In this document: positions 21,718-26,886 of the stretch, piece by piece
How positions within the stretch are numbered: the stretch's first letter is position 1
How the letters are laid out: the number at the start of each line of letters is the position of its first letter
From: JBAYNW01 sp041678605
GTDB taxonomy: Bacteria; Cyanobacteriota; Vampirovibrionia; Gastranaerophilales; Gastranaerophilaceae
Direction: 5' to 3'
DNA: 26,886 nucleotides
NCBI GenBank assembly: GCA_041678605.1
Contig: JBAYNW010000022.1
Location: forward strand, 1-26,886
Notes under the pieces: generated by a model
What the model was told of the DNA's origin: nothing
Seen by the model: only the letters and a program-made list of their open reading frames with translations
The model's database searches: none
Made by a program: the position numbers and the translations under genes

Positions 21718-22959
21718 GCAACTTTGTTTGACGAAATCCGTTATCTCATCCAATGCGGTTTGTGCATCGATTTTTGATATAACCAGTCCTTTTTCATATT
21801 TTTTAACCCTCTCTGGCGAAGCTCCTACGTCAAAGCAGGCAACCGGCATGCCCAAAGTCATTGCCTCACTTGTCGTGTAAGAATAAGTTTCGGGGCAAAC
21901 TGACGGAACAAAAACAATATCCGCACCGTGAGCGGTTAAAAGTTCGGGTAAATCTTCGCGGTCATATTTGCCCGTTGCCGTGACGTCATTTTTACCTTCA
22001 TACTCCCCTATCACAGTGATTTTCACATCTTTAATACCTTTTTCTTTAATCAGAGAGGCCATTCGGGTTATAATTTTTTTGCCTTTATAAATAGCGTTGG
22101 CATTTCCCAATACCGCAATATTTATTACTTCTTTTTTTTCTTTTTGCAAAGTTTTTTTTATTTTTTTGAATTCTAATATCTTATGAGGCTCAATTTTCAT
22201 CTTGCTTTCTAAATGGGGGTAAGCTTTTTTGAGTATATTTCTGCTTGATTCCGAAAATACAATGATTTCATTAGTGCAGTTTGTATAAAAATCCGACCAC
22301 ATATTTCGCCAACTATGAATATCAGCGAATTGTTTTTTAAATATCGGGGCGATATTGGGGTTTTTAGAAAAACACTCCCGACATTTTTCAGCGGCCGGAA
22401 TATTGCAAAATTCAGTTTTTTCATTCAGCAAAAATATGCCCGGACAAACGCTGTAATAGTCATGCAGCATCATTGTAATTTTATTTTTATTTTTTAGCCC
22501 CCTGATAAAATCAAAAACCGCACCAATATCCGGATAACCGCACAAATTATTAACAACAACGTCAAATTTTTCGAGTTCGGATAAAAACGTTTTTACCTCT
22601 TCTAAAGTTTTGAAAGTCATCTGAGTTTGTATGTTCTTGCCGTAAATACTAAATTTGTAAAATCCGAGTTCAATCGGCTGCAATCTTAAAACAAAATCTT
22701 TTTCGTCCAATTCATTCAATTTGTTTTTGAAATAAAATTCTGCCCCTCCGCCTGCAAAATGGTCAACCCAAAGAGTAATTTCTTTGGCATTAATGTTCAA
22801 TTTTGGTCTAAAATCGATGTTTATTTTTTTTTGATAAACCCGAATTCCCCTAAAAAAGACTTCCACTTTGTCTTTAGAAAAAACTTTTTCAAAAAGCGGG
22901 ATTGATAAAAACAGATAATTAATCTTATTTTCTTTTCTTATTTTTTTAAATAATTTCAT
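21682..22959 (-). CDS. GT-B (family 4-like) glycosyltransferase
   Basis: A 425-residue glycosyltransferase. After a basic N-terminus, LWVDHFAGGGAEFYF (about 63-77) marks the acceptor-side domain; MLHDYYSVCPGIFLLN and IAVLGNANAIYKGKK follow; the C-terminal nucleotide-sugar domain has HGADIVFVPSVCPETYSYTTSEAM-type E-x7-E and GMPVACFDVGASPE. Such enzymes add sugars to surface glycans or rhamnan-like polymers; donor and acceptor are unknown. Four Cys in a C-x(7)-C-x(2)-C cluster (about 187-197) are unusual. The last 11 codons (LKSPPSRRPET) lie inside the rod-like element, so the original C-terminus has probably been replaced. No other glycan genes are adjacent. Confidence 0.88.
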   Translation of the reverse strand: MKLFKKIRKENKINYLFLSIPLFEKVFSKDKVEVFFRGIRVYQKKINIDFRPKLNINAKEITLWVDHFAGGGAEFYFKNKLNELDEKDFVLRLQPIELGFYKFSIYGKNIQTQMTFKTLEEVKTFLSELEKFDVVVNNLCGYPDIGAVFDFIRGLKNKNKITMMLHDYYSVCPGIFLLNEKTEFCNIPAAEKCRECFSKNPNIAPIFKKQFADIHSWRNMWSDFYTNCTNEIIVFSESSRNILKKAYPHLESKMKIEPHKILEFKKIKKTLQKEKKEVINIAVLGNANAIYKGKKIITRMASLIKEKGIKDVKITVIGEYEGKNDVTATGKYDREDLPELLTAHGADIVFVPSVCPETYSYTTSEAMTLGMPVACFDVGASPERVKKYEKGLVISKIDAQTALDEITDFVKQSCLKSPPSRRPET

Positions 22960-22973
22960 TTACAAATCTCTTT

Positions 22974-22993
22974 ATTTTTAGACTTTTTCCGCA
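22974..22993 (-). repeat. 20-nt leader motif shared with dnaB
   Basis: On the minus strand TGCGGAAAAAGTCTAAAAAT, identical to 15862-15881 on plus in the dnaB leader; flanks are also similar (AAAGAGAA here, AAAGAGGA there). It lies in the glycosyltransferase 5' leader, 15 bases before the ATG. Confidence 0.8.
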
Positions 22994-23011
22994 TTCTCTT
23001 TATAATTAGAG

Positions 23012-23040
23012 ATTGTACCACCAAATATTTGTTGATAAAA
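23012..23040 (-). promoter_or_regulatory. Extended -10 promoter of the glycosyltransferase gene
   Basis: On the minus strand TGG-TACAAT, with TACAAT at 23012-23017; the -35 position (TTTTAT) is weak. Transcription would begin near 23005 and the leader would contain the 20-nt shared motif. Confidence 0.45.
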
Positions 23041-23046
23041 CATCTA

Positions 23047-23075
23047 TTTACAATAAAAATAGTTTAGGTTAGAAT
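23047..23075 (+). promoter_or_regulatory. Probable promoter of the pyrH-frr-cdsA-rnc run
   Basis: TTTACA (23047-23052), 17-base spacer, TAGAAT (23070-23075), about 32 bases before the pyrH ATG. It is back to back with the glycosyltransferase promoter. Confidence 0.55.
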
Positions 23076-23107
23076 AATCGAGAGAGAAAAAGAAGAAACG
23101 GTGTCCT

Positions 23108-23833
23108 ATGGGAAAAGATTTAAAGTATAAGAGAATTTTATTAAAAATCAGCGGCGAAGCCCTTTTGGGCAATCAGGAGTTTGGAATTGACCCCAAACCC
23201 ATTGAAATGATTGCCAGAGAAATCAAGCTTGCACACGATGAAGGTGCAGAGATTGCAATTGTTGTCGGCGGCGGAAATATTTTCAGAGGGGTCAAGAACA
23301 GTGCAAAACTCGGAATGGATCAGGCTTCGGGTGATTATGTAGGCATGCTCGCAACGGTTATGAACGCACTTGTACTCCAAAGTGCCTTAAAAGCAATTGG
23401 CGTATCTTGCAGGGTTCAGTCCGCAATACAAATGAATCAGGTTGCAGAGCCTTATTTGAGATTTAAAGCGATACGGCACCTTGAAAAAGGGCGTGTTGTA
23501 ATATTTGCAGCCGGTACCGGCAATCCGTTCTTTACGACCGACACGGCAGCCGCACTTAGAGCATCCGAAATCAATGCTGATGCAATGCTTATGGCAAAAA
23601 ACGGTGTTGATGGTGTGTACACGGACGATCCGAAAATAAATTCCAAAGCTAAAAAATTAGACACCATAAAATATGACGATATAATTAAAGATGGCCTAAA
23701 GGTAATGGATACAGCCTCTTGTGCTTTATGCAAACAGAACAATATTCCGATTGTTGTTTTCGATTTTCAGGCTAAAAATAGTATTCAAAGAATTTTAAAT
23801 TCAGAAAAAGTAGGAACATACGTAGGAGGATAA
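23108..23833 (+). CDS. pyrH: UMP kinase
   Basis: A 241-residue UMP kinase of the amino-acid-kinase fold, normal length. Signatures: RILLKISGEALLG, IAIVVGGGNIFRG, AATVMNALVLQSAL (as LATVMNALVLQ), GTGNPFFTTDTAAALRA and KNGVDGVYTDDPK. Known role: phosphorylates UMP to UDP, controlling pyrimidine nucleotide supply as a hexamer. It is first in a compact run; frr starts two bases after its stop, an arrangement found very widely in bacteria. The Shine-Dalgarno is poor (CGGTG). Confidence 0.98.
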   Translation: MGKDLKYKRILLKISGEALLGNQEFGIDPKPIEMIAREIKLAHDEGAEIAIVVGGGNIFRGVKNSAKLGMDQASGDYVGMLATVMNALVLQSALKAIGVSCRVQSAIQMNQVAEPYLRFKAIRHLEKGRVVIFAAGTGNPFFTTDTAAALRASEINADAMLMAKNGVDGVYTDDPKINSKAKKLDTIKYDDIIKDGLKVMDTASCALCKQNNIPIVVFDFQAKNSIQRILNSEKVGTYVGG

Positions 23834-23834
23834 A

Positions 23835-24401
23835 ATGTCAGAAGCAGTAGATGAACTATTTTTATTTGGCGAAGAAAAAATGGAAAAAGCTATAAATCAG
23901 CTTAGGCGTGAATTTGGGGCCATTCGTTCAGGACGGGCAAATCCGTTGATTTTAGACAAAGTTATAGTTGATTATTACGGTGCCCCGACTCAGCTTCGGC
24001 AAATGTCGCAAGTGACGGTTCAAGACGGCACAACTCTTGTCATATCCCCTTATGACAAATCTGTAATGAAAGAAATTGAAAAGGCAATAATTAAGGCTGA
24101 AATAGGCATAACACCAAACAGTGACGGTATAGTTATAAGACTTGCGTTCCCGCCTTTGACCGAAGAAAGAAGACGAGAACTTACAAAAGATGTAAGAAGA
24201 GTCGGAGAAGAGTCTAAAGTTGCAATAAGAAATGCACGCCGTGATATGGTGGATGATTTGAAAAAATTGGAAAAGTCGGAAAACTTACCCGAGGATATCG
24301 TGAAAGATAATCAGGAAGAAATTCAAAAATTAACAGATAAATACGTAAGAATTATTGAAACAGCGGTTGATGAAAAAGAAAAAGAGGTTTTAACAGTTTA
24401 A
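23835..24401 (+). CDS. frr: Ribosome recycling factor
   Basis: A 188-residue RRF (family norm about 185). Clear motifs: LRREFGAIRSGRANPLILDKV, YYGAPTQLRQMSQVTV, LVISPYDKSVMKEIEKAI, and the helical closing half TEERRRELTKDVRRVGEESKVAIRNARR. Known role: with EF-G it splits ribosomes after termination. AGGAGG (23824-23829) at the end of pyrH serves as its Shine-Dalgarno. Its stop codon overlaps the cdsA start by one base (TAATG), suggesting coupled translation. Confidence 0.98.
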   Translation: MSEAVDELFLFGEEKMEKAINQLRREFGAIRSGRANPLILDKVIVDYYGAPTQLRQMSQVTVQDGTTLVISPYDKSVMKEIEKAIIKAEIGITPNSDGIVIRLAFPPLTEERRRELTKDVRRVGEESKVAIRNARRDMVDDLKKLEKSENLPEDIVKDNQEEIQKLTDKYVRIIETAVDEKEKEVLTV

Positions 24402-25309
24402 TGAATTTGAGCTTAAATAACAATGCAACAAGGTTATTGACCGGTTTAATTATGGGGACTATCGCCCTTTGGTGCTTGTTATATGGCGGAATAGCTCTCT
24501 TGGGACTTATTTCCGTTGTCGTCTACTTGGGATCTAAAGAATACGTTCAAATTCTTGAAAACAAAGGGTTTTATCCTAGTTTAAAGGTAATTTTATTCTC
24601 GGATGCAATTTTTGCACTGCTTTCTTATTTTAACAGGTTCGACCTTGTGGCCATTGCTTTTACAGCATGTTCCATAAGTGCTTTTTTATGGGTATTATTT
24701 AGGGGCAGACAACCTTATATCGCGAACGTTTCAACCACTATTTTAGGATTTGTTTACGGCGGTTGGTTCCCTTTGCATCTTTTGTTGATAAGAGGTCTGA
24801 ACGCGGAAAATTATCAGGGATTTCTGAAATTAAACATTCAAAATGACGGACTCGGATATGTGATGTTTTTGTTTATGGTAATAGTATTGACCGACACAGG
24901 ATCTTATTATTTCGGGAAGAAATTCGGAAAACATAAATTATGTCCTGTTATCAGCCCGAAAAAAACTATTGAAGGTGCAATCGGCGGTGCAATTTGTGCA
25001 ATTTTGGGTGCGGTAATTATCGGATATTTTATTCACCTGGGTCCCTACCACTCTGTGATTTTAGGTTTTTTATGCACGTTATTTGCACAGCTCGGTGACT
25101 TATCAGAATCTTTAATTAAGCGTGACGCGGGAGTTAAAGATTCAGGCAACACTTTGCCCGGCCATGGCGGATTTCTGGACAGAACAGACAGTTATGTTCT
25201 GACTATTCCGGTTATGTTTTATTATTTAAAATATTTTGTGGCATCAAATCAATTATGGCTTGATTTTATTAATTTTGTAAAGGGATTTTTCCATGCTCTT
25301 GGATTTTAA
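24401..25309 (+). CDS. cdsA: Phosphatidate cytidylyltransferase
   Basis: A 302-residue integral membrane enzyme with about eight hydrophobic segments. The CdsA signature S-x-K-R-D-x(2)-x-K-D-x(6)-P-G-H-G-G-x-x-D-R-x-D is complete at about residues 235-262 (SLIKRDAGVKDSGNTLPGHG). DTGSYYFGKKFGKHKL and SPKKTIEGAIGG are also typical. Known role: makes CDP-diacylglycerol from phosphatidate and CTP, the branch point of phospholipid synthesis. The start overlaps the frr stop by one base; the end overlaps rnc by 17 bases. Confidence 0.97.
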   Translation: MNLSLNNNATRLLTGLIMGTIALWCLLYGGIALLGLISVVVYLGSKEYVQILENKGFYPSLKVILFSDAIFALLSYFNRFDLVAIAFTACSISAFLWVLFRGRQPYIANVSTTILGFVYGGWFPLHLLLIRGLNAENYQGFLKLNIQNDGLGYVMFLFMVIVLTDTGSYYFGKKFGKHKLCPVISPKKTIEGAIGGAICAILGAVIIGYFIHLGPYHSVILGFLCTLFAQLGDLSESLIKRDAGVKDSGNTLPGHGGFLDRTDSYVLTIPVMFYYLKYFVASNQLWLDFINFVKGFFHALGF

Positions 25310-26012
25310 AAAGAAAATTAAAAAATTAGAGGAAATTTTTGGAATTAAAACGCAAAAACCTAATTTTTTTGAGAAAGCATTAACTCACACTTCTTTTACC
25401 AAAGAAAATGAAATAAGCCCTCTTGAAAGCTATGAGCGGTTGGAGTTTTTGGGTGATGCTGTTCTGAAATTGTGTATTTCTGATATTTTGTACAAAAATT
25501 TCCCCGAATATGCAGAAGGCGATTTGACAAAAATCCGCTCAATAATAGTTTCTGATAATATGTTGGCGGAAGTCGCAAAGCAAATCGGGCTTGCTGAATT
25601 AATTTTACTTGGAAAACAGGAGGAAAAAACCGGCGGACGTGAACGCAAATCAATTATGGCATGTGCCTTTGAGGCAATCTTAGGGGCATATTATTTAGAG
25701 GGAAAATTTAAAGAAATTTCAGAATTTCTGGAAAAAGCATTTGATGAATTTATAAAAGAAGTTGATGAACATTCTGAAAAATTTAATGCTAAAGCGGTTT
25801 TGCAGGAATACACGCAATCTCAGAACAAAAAACTGCCCGAGTATAATATTGTGGACGAGGTCGGCCCCGAACATGATAAAATATTTGTGGTGGAAGTACG
25901 TTATATGGACAAGGTTTTAGCGTCAGGACAGGGCAAAACCAAGCGGGAAGCGGAGCAGATTTGTGCGTACGAGGCTTGCGTCAAACTGGGAGCGATAAAA
26001 AGTGAGAAGTGA
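25293..26012 (+). CDS. rnc: Ribonuclease III
   Basis: A 239-residue RNase III. The signature ERLEFLGDAVLKL is at residues 48-60 with catalytic acids; the second acidic cluster is CAFEAILGAYYLEG (about 125-138). The double-stranded RNA-binding domain covers about 160-235 (NAKAVLQEYTQSQNKKLPEY ... ASGQGKTKREAEQICA). Known role: cleaves double-stranded RNA in rRNA and mRNA maturation. The start at 25293 has AAGGG eight bases upstream inside the cdsA gene. The last codons and stop (KSEK-stop) are formed by the first units of a GTGAGAN heptamer repeat, so the true C-terminus has been set by the repeat. Confidence 0.98.
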   Translation: MLLDFKKKIKKLEEIFGIKTQKPNFFEKALTHTSFTKENEISPLESYERLEFLGDAVLKLCISDILYKNFPEYAEGDLTKIRSIIVSDNMLAEVAKQIGLAELILLGKQEEKTGGRERKSIMACAFEAILGAYYLEGKFKEISEFLEKAFDEFIKEVDEHSEKFNAKAVLQEYTQSQNKKLPEYNIVDEVGPEHDKIFVVEVRYMDKVLASGQGKTKREAEQICAYEACVKLGAIKSEK

Positions 26013-26057
26013 GAGGTGAGACGTGAGAGGAAAACTCTTCTCACCTTTCACAAAAAC
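26002..26057. repeat. GTGAGAN heptamer run with facing complement
   Basis: Four 7-bp units at 26002-26029 (GTGAGAA, GTGAGAG, GTGAGAC, GTGAGAG), then GAAAA and a complementary stretch with CTCTTCTCACCTTTCAC. The two halves can form an imperfect hairpin in the rnc-rpe gap, overlapping the rnc stop codon. Confidence 0.8.
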
Positions 26058-26082
26058 ATAAAGTGAAAGGACTAAGAAACAG

Positions 26083-26718
26083 ATGGCTACCATAATTTCC
26101 CCCTCAATATTATCAGCAGACTTTGCAAATTTGGAACGGGATATAAAACTCGTTGAAGAAGCCGGTGCGGATTGGCTTCATATCGACGTGATGGATGGGC
26201 ATTTTGTGCCGAATATCACAATCGGCATCCCTGTCGTAAAAGCAATAAAAAAAGTTGCCTCAGTTCCTCTGGATGTCCATTTAATGATTGAAAACCCCGA
26301 AAAATACGTTGAGGCGTTCAAAAATGCAGGTGCGGACATTATAACTTTTCATTATGAAGCGGCAGATGATGTTTTGTCTGTGATTAATCTGATTAAATCT
26401 TTGGGCATAAAAGCAGGACTTTCAATAAAGCCCTCAACTTCGCCCGAAGAAATTTTCGAATATTTGCCTTACCTTGATTTGGTTCTGATAATGACGGTTG
26501 AACCAGGTTTCGGCGGTCAGGAATTTATACACGAATGTACTCAAAAAATTCCGGCCATTCGTCAGGAAGCTCCGGATAATTTGATAATTCAGGTTGACGG
26601 CGGCATAAACAACATAACAGGACACATCTGCACCTCACTGGGGGCAAACGCACTGGTTGCCGGGAATTACATATACGCCCATAAGGATATAAAACAAGCG
26701 GTTAAATCGTTGAGATAG
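26083..26718 (+). CDS. rpe: Ribulose-phosphate 3-epimerase
   Basis: A 211-residue TIM-barrel enzyme, slightly shorter than the usual 215-225. Motifs: SPSILSADFANL, WLHIDVMDGHFVPNITIG, DVHLMIENPEKYV, ITFHYEAA, MTVEPGFGGQEFI and VDGGIN, containing the metal-binding His and catalytic Asp pairs. Known role: interconverts ribulose 5-phosphate and xylulose 5-phosphate in the pentose phosphate or Calvin pathways. It is 70 bases after rnc across the repeat hairpin; AAGGA is rather far (11 bases) from the ATG. It may be in the same transcript as rnc or be separated by the hairpin. Confidence 0.98.
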   Translation: MATIISPSILSADFANLERDIKLVEEAGADWLHIDVMDGHFVPNITIGIPVVKAIKKVASVPLDVHLMIENPEKYVEAFKNAGADIITFHYEAADDVLSVINLIKSLGIKAGLSIKPSTSPEEIFEYLPYLDLVLIMTVEPGFGGQEFIHECTQKIPAIRQEAPDNLIIQVDGGINNITGHICTSLGANALVAGNYIYAHKDIKQAVKSLR

Positions 26719-26794
26719 AATTTTTTAAAATTAATCTTAAGCGATTCCTATTTTATTGTTGATAGGATGCGGAATTATTCCAAAAAACGGCTCA

Positions 26795-26820
26795 CGTCAT
26801 GCTGAACTTGTTTCAGCATC
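26795..26820. repeat. CGTCATGCTGAA repeat family, second copy
   Basis: CGTCATGCTGAAC-TTG-TTTCAGCAT forms an 8-bp hairpin (ATGCTGAA/TTCAGCAT). It matches the left arm of the hairpin at 1784-1816. Nearby, TTTGCGAGGAACGAGC resembles part of the repeat at 1107-1142. From 26719 to the window end I see no gene, only repeats and GGATGCGGAA at 26765-26774, which echoes the leader motif of dnaB. Confidence 0.65.
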
Positions 26821-26886
26821 GCGTCAGCGAGCGACTTTGCGACCCTGCCTCTTGTTTTCTTTGCGAGGAACGAGCTTAGAAAACAG

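Noticed and set aside
26719..26886. Terminator after rpe
   Set aside because: CCTAT/ATAGG around 26746-26766 is AT-rich with a 10-base loop and no U-tract, so it is too weak to call.

Overview
The window looks like chromosomal DNA from an AT-rich, Gram-negative bacterium of the non-photosynthetic cyanobacterial sister lineage (Melainabacteria/Vampirovibrionia, probably Gastranaerophilales). This assignment is inferred. It rests on the FTLAEVLITLGIIG-type prepilin common in that group, a DprA/SLOG-like protein whose C-terminal half resembles the short cyanobacterial 'DNA recombination-mediator protein A', cyanobacteria-style heptamer tandem repeats, and a tRNA gene without encoded CCA. Core gene content is ordinary: no phage, plasmid, IS transposase or CRISPR array was seen.

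Layout. 1-1358 (+): a prepilin-like gene whose leader is built from repeats, then a 387-base gene-free stretch full of small repeats. 1359-6194 (-): a probable seven-gene envelope cluster read from high to low coordinates: a small membrane protein, two exported proteins of unknown role, TonB, ExbB and two ExbD proteins. 6407-8998 (-): a PcrA/UvrD helicase carrying two repeat-derived insertions. 9080-10884 (+): a DprA/SLOG-like protein coupled to a HEAT-like protein. 10867-12173 (-): hicA-hicB toxin-antitoxin and a PHP-domain protein. 12227-15350 (+): a polytopic membrane protein, a small zinc-ribbon protein, RNase PH, a BamE-like exported protein and a second exported protein. 15414-15715: a 111-bp tandem duplication abutting tRNA-Gly(GCC) (-). 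15859-17411 (+): dnaB behind a strongly structured leader. Then a VWA protein (+), mutS (-), a small anchored protein (+), a 162-nt rod-like element, a glycosyltransferase (-), and a tight housekeeping run pyrH-frr-cdsA-rnc-rpe (+).

What stands out is non-coding and repeat biology, not a new enzyme system. Short 7-bp and 8-bp tandem repeats occur between genes and inside genes; in PcrA they add about 28 in-frame residues between helicase motifs II and III. The dnaB leader can form four hairpins plus a competing long-range pairing, with the Shine-Dalgarno in a hairpin loop, and it shares a 20-nt motif with the glycosyltransferase leader. A nested rod structure at 21556-21717 may be a small RNA or a mobile hairpin element. 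Two genes (hicA and the exported-protein gene at 5712) have good sigma-70 promoters ending 6-7 nt before the start codon, which predicts leaderless mRNAs. All functional statements are from reading the sequence; no search or folding program was run.
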